A stretch of 64,000 bases of DNA from JANLQX01 sp031368215. Lineage in GTDB: Bacteria; Actinomycetota; Acidimicrobiia; Acidimicrobiales; JANYDT01. The translations under genes were made by a program, and so were the position numbers. This document shows, one piece after another, positions 1 to 7,050 of the stretch (position 1 is the stretch's first letter; every line of letters begins with the position of its first letter). Under the pieces are notes generated by a model. That model was given only the letters and a program-made list of their open reading frames with translations, was not told the origin of the DNA and made no database searches. The DNA is taken from contig JANLRD010000092.1 in assembly GCA_031368215.1 (NCBI GenBank), forward strand, positions 1 to 64,000, written 5' to 3'.

Positions 1-1299
1 GACGCCACGCTCGCTGGCGGCCAACAGGTAAACCCAGCTTCGACGACCACCACGGTGGGATCGTCGAAGAACCCGGCCGAGGTCGGTGTAGCTGTGACCT
101 TCACCGTGAACGTGACGACGAACTCCCCTGGCGCCGGCACCCCGACCGGCGCCGTCCGCATCCGCGACAACGGAGCCGACCTAGGCGCACCGTCACTCGA
201 CCCGACCGGGCAGGCGCAGATCACCACCTCCAGCTTGAGCGTCGGCCCCCACACCATCACCACGGTCTATGAACCAGCCAACGCCAACTACCTAACAAGC
301 TCGTCGTCGTTGACTCAGACCATCGAACGCGCCCGCACGACACTCACCTACAACGGCGCCACCACCGGCGACTACCACGACCCCGTCACGGCTTCGGCAA
401 CACTCACCCGTACCGACGACGGAACCCCCGTCGCGACGCCCGAACCCGTGAAGCTCACCGTTGGCACACAAACCTGCAACACGACCACGAACACCGCAGG
501 TCTGGCGCAGTGCACGATCCGGGTCGAAGACCCCGCCGGCGCCACCACCGCGACCGCTTCATTCGCCGGCGACACCAACTACCAACCCAGCAACACCACC
601 ACACCGTTCACCGTCACGCGGGAGCAGACCGCCCTCGCCTACAACGGTGACACGGTCATCCTCAACGGCGACACCCTTCATGCCTCCGCAGTGCTCACCG
701 AAAACGATTCGACCCCTTACCCGGTCCTTGCCGGTCGTGTCGTCGTGTTCACGTTGGGTACCGGCACTTCAGCCCAGACATGCACCGCGCTCACCGATGC
801 CAGTGGACTCGCCACCTGCAACATCAGCCCAGTCGCCCAGCCCCTCGGGCCCACCGTCATAACCGCCAACTTCGCGCAAGACGCTTACTACCTCGCCTCG
901 TCAACAACACAAGCCGCAATCATCTATGCCTTCCCCACAAAAGGCGCCTTCGCTATCAGCACGAGCCGATCAGCAATCGGGTCACAAGTGACCTTCTTCG
1001 GAGCCCAATGGACGTCCGCCAACCCGCTAAGCAGCGGCGCACCGCCTGCGTTCAAGGGCTTCATCACCGCCCCCGGGACGCCACCCGCCTGCGGCGGCTC
1101 GTTCTCGGCCAGCCCCGGCAACAGCGGCGCACCCCCGGCGAACGTACCTAGCTACATGGGCACGATCGCCACGAGCAGCATCACCAAGAGCGGCTCAAGC
1201 ATCACCGGCGACCGCACACAAATCGTCGTCGTGCGAACCGACGGATACGGATCTCTCGGTCAAGGAGGTTCCGGAACAGTCGTCGCAATCGTCTGCTGA
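1..1299 (+). CDS. Ig-like repeat surface protein (5'-truncated by window)
   Basis: The reading frame is open from base 1, so the N-terminus lies outside the window. The visible 432 residues are at least three bacterial Ig-like repeats of about 90 residues. The first carries the Big_3_5-type signature GTPTGAVRIRDNG followed by VGPHTITTVYEP. The next two begin TTLTYNG and TALAYNG and each hold a Cys pair (TCNTTTNTAGLAQC; TCTALTDASGLATC) likely to be disulphide-bonded outside the cell. The last ~120 residues are Gly/Ser/Pro-rich and end in VVAIVC with no sorting signal or membrane anchor. Such repeats usually form stalks of secreted adhesins or envelope proteins; the functional head, if any, is upstream. 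It lies just outside the tRNA-end-bounded island and could itself be accessory DNA. Confidence 0.8.
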   Translation, partial: DATLAGGQQVNPASTTTTVGSSKNPAEVGVAVTFTVNVTTNSPGAGTPTGAVRIRDNGADLGAPSLDPTGQAQITTSSLSVGPHTITTVYEPANANYLTSSSSLTQTIERARTTLTYNGATTGDYHDPVTASATLTRTDDGTPVATPEPVKLTVGTQTCNTTTNTAGLAQCTIRVEDPAGATTATASFAGDTNYQPSNTTTPFTVTREQTALAYNGDTVILNGDTLHASAVLTENDSTPYPVLAGRVVVFTLGTGTSAQTCTALTDASGLATCNISPVAQPLGPTVITANFAQDAYYLASSTTQAAIIYAFPTKGAFAISTSRSAIGSQVTFFGAQWTSANPLSSGAPPAFKGFITAPGTPPACGGSFSASPGNSGAPPANVPSYMGTIATSSITKSGSSITGDRTQIVVVRTDGYGSLGQGGSGTVVAIVC

Positions 1300-1448
1300 C
1301 CATAGCCACGACCGAAAAAGTCCCTCAGCCGCGGCATAGCACTCCCGGGAAGAAGCCCCACCGCGGCAAACGTGATCGGGTGACCTCTATTTCACCGGCC
1401 AGGCCGGGTACCCGTTCCCCGTGACCGGACCTCAATTCCTGGCAAGGA

Positions 1449-1729
1449 ATGACTCGAGTGACCGGAGAGTCCCGGTGCGAACATGGGCGGGTGTTCAGTC
1501 ACGAAGAAGCGGCGAGGACGCTGAACATGCGCGTCGAGTCAGTTCGTCGCCTGCTCACCTCGGGCGAGATCACGGCGTGCGCAAGCGACCACGACTTCGT
1601 CGACAGCCTCAGTGTCGAGGTTTTCCACTGCGCCGAACGCGAACGCATTGGCAAGGTCCTGCAGGAGATGGTGAGAGAAGCTGAGGACATGGCCTCTACG
1701 ACATCGAACCGCTTCCCTTCCGGCGCTGA
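1449..1729 (+). pseudogene. Excisionase-type HTH antitoxin-like gene, frameshifted near its end
   Basis: Residues 16-45 (FSHEEAARTLNMRVESVRRL then LTSGEI) read as the helix-turn-helix of excisionase-family antitoxins. The segment LQEMVREAEDM near the end matches the usual C-terminal helix of that family. At about 1690 one base is missing: restoring it gives EDMGLYDIEPLPFRR and a stop at 1727-1729. Without it the frame runs on to 1910 into sequence antisense to the next gene. The same ending (EPLPFRR, stop) recurs at about 5119-5142. No PIN-type toxin follows. I infer a relict antitoxin; an unbroken short DNA-binding protein is the alternative. Confidence 0.5.
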
Positions 1730-1757
1730 CCCCAAAGGCTTCGCCACTGCCGCACTA

Positions 1758-1943
1758 TCAGCCAGACGCCCGGGACTCCCGCAGGTGCGCGAGAAACGCG
1801 TCGAGTTCCTCGTCCGACTCGAAGATGTCGGCCGCCCACTCCTCGGTCGACTCCATCGGCTTCACGCCCTGGGCCGCGGCAAGGTCCTCGATCGTCACTA
1901 CACGAGTTGAACGCAGCGGGGCGGGAGCAGGATCGGAGGCCAT
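1758..1943 (-). CDS. Small acidic antitoxin-like protein
   Basis: 61 residues from ATG at 1943; a GTG at 2003 would add 20 residues (LIRATRPVILADGTIVVDD). The C-terminal half is acidic and helical (ESTEEWAADIFESDEELDAF, then LAHLRESRASG). The same C-terminus recurs as a fragment at 5164-5253 (WLAADVLESDEELEAFLAHL). This size, charge and repetition are typical of orphan antitoxins or TA-associated proteins, but I recognise no specific family. It converges on the broken HTH gene at 1449-1729; their stop codons are about 28 bases apart, and this convergent arrangement is preserved in the second copy. Confidence 0.45.
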   Translation of the reverse strand: MASDPAPAPLRSTRVVTIEDLAAAQGVKPMESTEEWAADIFESDEELDAFLAHLRESRASG

Positions 1944-2014
1944 GTCGTCGACAACGATCGTACCGTCGGCAAGGATGACCGGGCGAGTCGCCCGGATGAG
2001 CACAACGAGCCCCG

Positions 2015-2219
2015 GCCATTGACCCGAACTTGCTAACGGATTGCTAACGGAACTGCGCAAAACAGGCCGAAACAGGCCGTCACCAGCCAACACTCCCGCG
2101 AGCGGAACCCCAGCTCAGACACCATTTCCCGTCACCCGACAACACCAGAAAAACGGCAAATGAGGCTTTAGGTCCTGGTGTCGAAAGACGTGCAGGTTCG
2201 ATTCCTGTCACCCGCACAA
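2015..2219 (+). repeat. Direct repeat copy 1 (island end, tRNA-Leu 3' half)
   Basis: About 200 bases recurring at 6665-6870 with roughly 85-90% identity by eye. Order: GGCCATTGACCCGAA; two abutting copies of TTGCTAACGGA (2030-2040, 2041-2051); a conserved stretch ending in AACGGCAAATGAGG; then a tRNA 3' half. There is no convincing coding potential. The layout resembles an integration (att) site: arm-type repeats next to a tRNA-derived core. Confidence 0.65.
2167..2216 (+). other. tRNA-Leu 3'-half fragment (att core)
   Basis: Reads as loop TTTAGGT (would give anticodon UAG), 3' anticodon strand CCTGG, a long variable arm with stem GTC-GAAA-GAC, T-arm GCAGG-TTCGATT-CCTGT, acceptor strand CACCCGC and discriminator A. 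The long variable arm and CACCCGC strand fit actinobacterial tRNA-Leu. The 5' half (acceptor GCGGGTG, D arm) is absent, so this is not a working tRNA but the type of remnant left by a tRNA-targeting integrative element. Confidence 0.7.
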
Positions 2220-2632
2220 GCTCGTGACCAGGTCTCTTCGGAGATTCTCCGCGCCGGTGAGCGGAAGCAGCCGGATGCACAGAACCCTCGAACGATTCTG
2301 GTCCGGATCGTTTGTGCGGGAGCCTGTCTGTCAGGGGCTCAACCATCGCCCGTTGCATCCCTCGTTCCCTCGCGTCGGTGATCAACCTCTGGCGATCGGA
2401 GCGGTGCCGCCGGGAGTGCGATCAGTCAAGGGCCCAAACGACCTGGCGCAGGAGCGTCCAAAATGGTCACGCATGAACCCGGAAGGAGGGCGACTGGCCG
2501 GCGCGATCTGTCATCCGACGCCGCAAGCCGATGCCCAGGCGCTGACGTACTCGATGAACCACGGTCATTTATCTAGTAGCAGTTAGACATTTCGTGTTTA
2601 CAACCTGGGTATTTCATGGTTAGAGTCAGGGC
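2220..2632. other. Gene-free region with conserved ATPase upstream element
   Basis: No coding sequence that I can support. At 2567-2597 the stretch ATTTATCTAGTAGCAGTTAG followed by ACATTTCGTG resembles the region upstream of the second ATPase (5303-5334; ATTATCCAAGTAGTAGTTGG then ACGATTCGTC), about 75% identical by eye. Because the two ATPase genes are otherwise quite diverged, this shared upstream block is probably a promoter or operator. Confidence 0.45.
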
Positions 2633-3907
2633 ATGGACGTCGCCCGTCGCAGTCTTGAGGTCGTCGAGGACTACCTGCGCGAGTTCCGGGCAGTCGTCAT
2701 CAGCGGACCGCGCCAAAGTGGCAAGACCACCCTGGTCGGACAGCTCGCCCGCGGTCGCACTCGGCGCAACCTGAGTCCCGCCCTGACGATTCGGACCTTC
2801 GATGACCGCGCCGAGCTCACGGCGGCGGAGCTCGACCCGACCACCTATGTCGAGCAGCTCCCGGCGCCGAGCGCGGTCGACGAGTTCCAGCGCGGTGGCG
2901 ATGGATTCCTGTTGGCGGCAAAGATGCGTCTCGACCGAGACCGAACGCGTGGACAACTGGTTCTCGCCGGGTCGACCAGCTTTCTCACGTCGAAGAAGGT
3001 CGCCGACTCGCTCGCCGGGCGCGTCGGTGTTGTCGAACTGTGGCCCCTGTCAGTCGGCGAAGCAGCCGAGCTTCACGCCGGCGACCAGTTCATCGATCGG
3101 GTGTTCACGTCGTCCAAGCCGTTTCTTCATCGCAAGCTCCCAAGAACTTCGCGGGCCGACATCGCCGAGCTCATCGTGACCGGAGGATTTCCCGAGCCGC
3201 GCACGATGACGGCACGCGCCCGCACGAACTGGTTCCGCTCCTATCTCGCCACGATCGCCACGAAAGACGTCATCGACGACGTTGGTGAAGTGCGCAAACT
3301 GTCTGAGTTCCGTCGGGTACTCGACCTCGTCATTGCCCGGTCGGCTCACGAGGCCAACGCCTCGGCTATTGCCGCCGACGCTGGCCTCCACCCCACCACT
3401 GTCGCTCAGCACGTCGAGTTGCTGCGCAACCTCATGGTCGTCCACGAGCTCCCGGCGTGGGCGTCGAGCGCCACGACGAAAGCGAAACGCCACCCGAAGC
3501 GATACGCCGTCGATACCGGTCTCGCCTCGGCAGTACTTGGAGCCGACGTTGCGTCGCTCACTGACATTCGATCTCCGTTGTTCGGGCAACTCTTCGAGAC
3601 TTTCGTGGTGAATGAACTTGCCAAGCAACGGACATGGTCCGAGACCGACGTGCGACTGCACCATTTTCGTGATCGGGCAGGATCGGAGATCGACGCGCTT
3701 ATCGTCGCGCCGGGTCAACGCATCGTGGGTATCGAGGCCAAAGGATCGGCCACAATCACTCCAGCCGACGCACGCCACCTCGCAGCTTTTCGCGACCGCC
3801 TTGGCGAATCGTTCGTTCATGGCTTCGTGCTCTACCTCGGCGAGCAAACCCTCAGCCTCGGCGACCGACTCACCGCACTTCCTGTCGCTGCACTATGGGC
3901 GCCATGA
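2633..3907 (+). CDS. AAA_14/DUF4143-type ATPase
   Basis: 424 residues, the normal length for the family. The N-terminal P-loop domain has Walker A GPRQSGKT (25-32), Walker B-like AVDEFQ (81-86) and a sensor segment LVLAGSTS (109-116). A middle helical/HTH-like region (about 235-290) follows. The C-terminal DUF4143 part carries a PD-(D/E)XK-like pattern: E352-x-D354 in GSEIDALIV and E368-x-K370 in VGIEAKGS. The family is widespread, often mobile or present in several copies, and has no settled function; nuclease-like folds and DNA association have been suggested. The gene is intact, alone, and preceded by the element shared with its broken paralogue at 5338-6639. Confidence 0.85.
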   Translation: MDVARRSLEVVEDYLREFRAVVISGPRQSGKTTLVGQLARGRTRRNLSPALTIRTFDDRAELTAAELDPTTYVEQLPAPSAVDEFQRGGDGFLLAAKMRLDRDRTRGQLVLAGSTSFLTSKKVADSLAGRVGVVELWPLSVGEAAELHAGDQFIDRVFTSSKPFLHRKLPRTSRADIAELIVTGGFPEPRTMTARARTNWFRSYLATIATKDVIDDVGEVRKLSEFRRVLDLVIARSAHEANASAIAADAGLHPTTVAQHVELLRNLMVVHELPAWASSATTKAKRHPKRYAVDTGLASAVLGADVASLTDIRSPLFGQLFETFVVNELAKQRTWSETDVRLHHFRDRAGSEIDALIVAPGQRIVGIEAKGSATITPADARHLAAFRDRLGESFVHGFVLYLGEQTLSLGDRLTALPVAALWAP

Positions 3908-4036
3908 TGACACCGGCATCTCACAACAACGGCATCAACCGGTCCGCGAACCCGTCTCAACGGGGACGGGGAGCGCCCGTTCTTACCGATCGGCGTGGGC
4001 GACACGGCGGACCAACAGGTTGAAGCTGGGTCGGCG

Positions 4037-4291
4037 TCAGTGATTGACGAGGCGCTCAAAGCGTTGGCGAGCGCCTTGACGGGTCATGCCCAGCTGCACA
4101 CCGATCGTTCCCCACGATAAGCCGGCTCGGTGTGCAGCCAGAGCTGCCGCCTCGATTTGGGCGTCTGCCTCACGGCGCGCCGCCGCAGCAGCGCGCAACT
4201 CTCGAAGGGTCGTTGAGTCGGCGACCGTGTGGTCATCGTCGGCGTGGTCATCGAATGCCGCGACGATCGCGTCGGCCTCGGCGCTGGTCAG
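4037..4291 (-). CDS. Small HTH protein, likely partner of broken upstream gene
   Basis: 84 residues if translation starts at CTG 4291. The C-terminus GLSWGTIGVQLGMTRQGARQ is a clear helix-turn-helix. The start is inferred: the preceding gene's TGA stop (4290-4288) overlaps this codon as CTGA, exactly where an ATGA or GTGA coupling overlap would be, and AAAGAG lies six bases upstream. The open frame continues upstream to ATG 4459, but that extension is Arg-rich and antisense-like because it overlaps the toxin-like remnant in another frame. Either a CTG start is used or the start codon has mutated. Likely antitoxin/regulator of a TA-like pair. Confidence 0.55.
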   Translation of the reverse strand: MTSAEADAIVAAFDDHADDDHTVADSTTLRELRAAAAARREADAQIEAAALAAHRAGLSWGTIGVQLGMTRQGARQRFERLVNH

Positions 4292-4582
4292 GTCTCTTTG
4301 GTTCTGCCTACTGGTCTTGATGGGTCGCCTCGGTTCGGTCGGATCACCGTTAGGTATTTGGGTCTGGCGGGCATTGCGTGAATGACGTAGTCGTTGTCGT
4401 CGTCGGAAAAGATGCCGACTTCGAGGAGTTATGCGGACTGGTCGGGGCCGATCACGCATGGCGAAGTTCGGCTAGTCGGGGACCACCATGGAAGCGATGA
4501 CGTTTTCGTAGGCGTGGCGGATGTCGTCGTCGGAGATTCCGTGCTTGCGGGCACTCACGAGAATCTCCACCGCGACAACCAT
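4288..4582 (-). pseudogene. Toxin-like small protein, broken by stops and a frameshift
   Basis: Begins MVVAVEILVSARKHGISDDD at ATG 4582 and stops at TAG 4474-4472. After a frame change it resumes as VIGPDQSA, a TAA, then LLEVGIFSDDDNDYVIHAMP and ends at 4288. Put together, this is a recognisable ~90-residue actinobacterial small protein (SARKHGI ... IGPD ... LLEV ... VIHAMP ... KYL) that I have seen paired with small HTH proteins like the one encoded next. I do not know a validated activity; a toxin role is inferred from the pairing. At least two stops and one frameshift show it is dead. Confidence 0.55.
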
Positions 4583-4710
4583 AGTTGTCACCGTGGGCGG
4601 CGGCAAGCACCCTCAACCAACCCTGCCGGACGGACCAAGATCTCGCCCCGGCTCCCCGGAGAACGGCAACGCCCACCGAGTATCAATCACGCAGTGAGCG
4701 GCGGACGGTG

Positions 4711-4854
4711 TCACTCGACGAAACGTCCGTCGCTGTCGAATTCGCTCTGCTGATTCTCAATCGGACGCTCGTGGCCGAGGTCGGGATCGAAGTTCTCGAA
4801 CTTGTCGGCGAGCTCGTCCTGATGGTCAAGGATCTCTTGGATCGTCCGTGGCAT
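4711..4854 (-). CDS. Short acidic protein downstream of XRE remnant
   Basis: 47 residues starting MPRTIQEILDHQDELADKFE at ATG 4854, one base after the stop of the XRE-like remnant (4858-4856), so the two formed an operon. The protein is acidic and probably helical in its first half. A longer in-frame extension to 4983 overlaps the XRE gene in another frame and is not credible. Function unknown; from position it may be the second component of the TA-like locus. Confidence 0.45.
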   Translation of the reverse strand: MPRTIQEILDHQDELADKFENFDPDLGHERPIENQQSEFDSDGRFVE

Positions 4855-4855
4855 G

Positions 4856-5120
4856 TCAGGCCGACTCTCGTTCGAGTAGCTGAAGCGGGAAGAGGACGCC
4901 GTCGATGCGGACGCCGACTTCAAGCTCGCCGCCCAACGCTTCGACGGCGTTGCGAAGTCGGCTGAGTGACATGTCGACTGCACGTTCGAGCTTCTACACC
5001 GCGGGCTGGTTCACGTCGAGTGCCGCGGCGAGGTCCTCCTGGGTGATCGAGAGGTGGCGGCGCAACTCCGCAAGCGAGTAGCTACGGATCTACAACTCAG
5101 CGCGAGCCTCGGCGCGAGCC
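4856..5120 (-). pseudogene. XRE-family HTH antitoxin remnant (two in-frame stops)
   Basis: Read on the minus strand: RSYSLAELRRHLSITQEDLA, then AALDVNQPAV, a TAG, KLERAVDMSLSRLRNAVEAL, then GGELEVGVRIDGVLFPLQLL and a stop at 4856. This is a standard XRE/HigA-like helix-turn-helix protein, where the TAG replaces the usual Ser of AVSKLER. A second in-frame TAG lies just before RSYSLAEL. Upstream (about 5120) the gene is cut by the junction with the duplicated HTH/acidic-protein tail. Nonsense codons and 5' truncation make it a pseudogene. Confidence 0.7.
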
Positions 5121-5121
5121 G

Positions 5122-5253
5122 CTTCCCTTCCGGCGCTGACCCCACATCGCCACTGCCGCACCATCAGCCAGACGCCCGGGACTCCCGCAGGTGTGCGAGA
5201 AACGCCTCGAGCTCCTCGTCCGACTCGAGGACGTCGGCGGCAAGCCAGGCCAT
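5122..5253. repeat. Second copy of TA-module 3' ends (compare 1711-1850)
   Basis: Contains the tail of the excisionase-type gene (CTTCCCTTCCGGCGCTGA), the same short spacer and the minus-strand acidic-protein tail. It matches 1711-1850 closely, apart from a gap of a few bases in the spacer. In copy 1 the module continues directly to the tRNA-end repeat; here the second ATPase gene (about 1.4 kb) lies between module and repeat. Confidence 0.6.
5164..5253 (-). pseudogene. C-terminal fragment of the acidic antitoxin-like gene
   Basis: Encodes MAWLAADVLESDEELEAFLA followed by HLRESRASG and a stop, nearly identical to the C-terminus of the 1758-1943 gene, but the N-terminal ~35 residues are replaced by the ATPase upstream repeats that begin at 5254. 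A truncated duplicate, unlikely to be functional. Confidence 0.55.
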
Positions 5254-5334
5254 GGACGATCATGCAAGTGGAATTAGGACGATCATGCAAGGAGTGGTGG
5301 GACGATTATCCAAGTAGTAGTTGGACGATTCGTC
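5254..5334 (+). promoter_or_regulatory. Four-unit 23-bp-period repeat array before ATPase gene
   Basis: GGACGATCATGCAAG (5254-5268), GGACGATCATGCAAG (5277-5291), GGACGATTATCCAAG (5300-5314) and GGACGATTCGTC (5323-5334) start exactly 23 bases apart. The third and fourth units together contain AGTTGGACGATT, and unit 3 approximates the palindrome TTGGA-N6-TCCAA. The regular phasing and position directly before a start codon suggest an operator bound cooperatively, perhaps by the ATPase itself. Confidence 0.55.
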
Positions 5335-5337
5335 GGT

Positions 5338-6639
5338 TTGCGATTGGGTGCAAGCGTGATCTCGACGATCGAGCACGTGGACCGGTGGGCTGATCCGTAC
5401 ATCGACGGATTGCTCGACGAAGAGCCGGCGATCCTGCTCGAAGGCCCGCGAGGATCCGGCAAGTCCACGCTGCTGCGCTCGATTGCCCAACGGCGCAACG
5501 CACTCGTACTCGACCTCGACGACCACAGCGTGCTTCGGCTCGTTCGCGAGGATGTCGGCTCCGCAGTGGCATCGCCAGGCCTCGTCGCTATCGACGAGTT
5601 CCATCGCGCACCAGAGGTGCTCTCCTACGTGAAGCGCGTCGTCGATCGCCAAGGCGGACCGGGGAGGTTCCTGCTCGCCGGGTCGGTGAGTTCGTTCCTC
5701 TTGCCGCCGGGGACCGAGACGCTCACCGGTCGCGCACATCGACTCTCGCTCATGCCGCTCGCCGCCGCCGAGTTCCTCGGTGCGAAGCATCGGTGGTTGG
5801 CGGAACTCCTTACCGAAGGTGAACCGCGCAACTTCCGCACGACGCTCGAACGGAGCGATGTCTTCGAGGTGGTGACGGCCGGGGGCTATCCAGCGGCCCT
5901 CCGGCGCGCCACGTCCACGCAACGAACCCGCTGATTCGCAAGCTACCTCGCAACCGTGACCGATCGCGACCTGCCCAACCTCATCGACATCCGCCACTCC
6001 GGTGCACTTTCGCGGCTCTACCGGCTCATCGCCCAACGGACCTCGTCTACGGCGATCAACACCGAACTGTCACAAGCGCTGGACATCTCACAGCCAACCA
6101 CGGCGTCGTACCGAAGACTTCTGGAGCGCCTATACCTGACGACCGAGCTGCCGGGCTGGACCGTTGGTGTCTCCGCCAAGGCCGGGCACCGAGCGAAGGT
6201 CCACGTCACCGACACTGGGCTCGCTGCCGGTGTCCTATCGCTCTCAGCACAACGCCTTGCCACCACTGCGATGGGCGGCGCGTTCCTCGAATCGTTCGTG
6301 GTCACCGAACTGACACGGCAGGCGACCACCATCGACGAAGCGCTCACGTTCGCCCAATTCCGCGATCGCTCGGGGGTCGAAGTCGACATCCTCATCGAAC
6401 GCCCCGACGGCAGCGTGGTTGCTATCGAAGTGAAGTCCGCCCGAACTGTCAACCCACACGACGCCCGCGGCCTGACGTTCCTCCGAGATCGCCTCGGCGA
6501 TCGGTTCCACTGCGGTGTCCTTTTCCACACGGGTCCGCTCACCGCACGCCTCAGCGAGCGCGTCTGGGCAGTCCCGGTCGCCGCCCTTTGGGACGGGGTC
6601 TCCTCCATCCCCCCAGCATCGAGTAACCGAGGCACATGA
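5338..6639 (+). pseudogene. Second AAA_14/DUF4143 ATPase, interrupted by one TGA
   Basis: A single frame from TTG 5338 (or GTG 5356) to 6639 broken only at TGA 5932-5934. Part 1 has Walker A GPRGSGKS, Walker B-like LVAIDEFHR and LLAGSVSSF. Part 2 begins SYLATVTDRDLPNLIDI and has the DUF4143 tail with GVEVDILIE and VAIEVKSA (PD-(D/E)XK-like). Aligned to the intact paralogue, the TGA falls on W200 of NWFRSYLA, so a single TGG-to-TGA change explains it. Whether the two halves can act separately is unknown; GTG 5956 could restart the second half, but no ribosome site is evident. Confidence 0.75.
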
Positions 6640-6664
6640 CCCTTCGAGTGTCTCCACCTCTGTC

Positions 6665-6870
6665 GGCCATTTGACCCGAATTTGCTAACGGATTGCTAAC
6701 GGAACTGCGCAAAACAGGCCGAAACTCGCCGTCACCCGCCAACACTCACGCGAGCTACCCCCAGCTCAGACGACATTTCCCGCCACCCGATAACACCAGA
6801 AAAACGGCAAATGAGGGTTTGGGGTCCTGGTGTCGAAAGACGTGCAAGTTCAAGTCCTGTCGCTCGCACA
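6665..6870 (+). repeat. Direct repeat copy 2 with degenerate tRNA-Leu 3' half
   Basis: Same order as 2015-2219: GGCCATTTGACCCGAA, two abutting TTGCTAACGGA (6682-6692, 6693-6703), and a tRNA 3' half at about 6818-6868 (GGTCCTGG, GTCGAAAGAC, GCAAGTTCAAGTCCTGT, CGCTCGCA). The T-stem has a mismatch and the acceptor strand differs from copy 1. It marks the right limit of the ATPase/TA segment. The rest of 6871-7050 shows no gene I can support. Confidence 0.6.
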
Positions 6871-7050
6871 AGTGCTTTGAGCAGGTCATCCCCCTTGCTG
6901 ACGTGACCGGCCAGGCTTGGTCGCAGTACCCGGATCGCCCCGGGAGGGGTGAGCGTGTCTCGGTGGAGGTGTCGGCCGAGCGGGGCGTTCAGGCGTCAGC
7001 TTCGGGCGCCGCCCCGATGGCGTTTCGCCACCCCGCCGCACGCCCATTCA

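Noticed and set aside
2080..2385. 101-residue minus-strand frame containing VRVTGIEPARLSTPGPKAS
   Set aside because: This is the antisense of a tRNA 3' end, a well-known annotation artefact; it covers the att core, not a gene.
5254..5334. Replication iterons
   Set aside because: Only four units, no AT-rich region, DnaA box or Rep gene nearby; position before an ATPase start favours an operator.
5932..5934. Selenocysteine or UGA-as-Trp recoding in the second ATPase
   Set aside because: No SECIS-like hairpin was evident, the paralogue has Trp not Cys at this site, and other genes in the window use TGA as a stop; a nonsense mutation is simpler.
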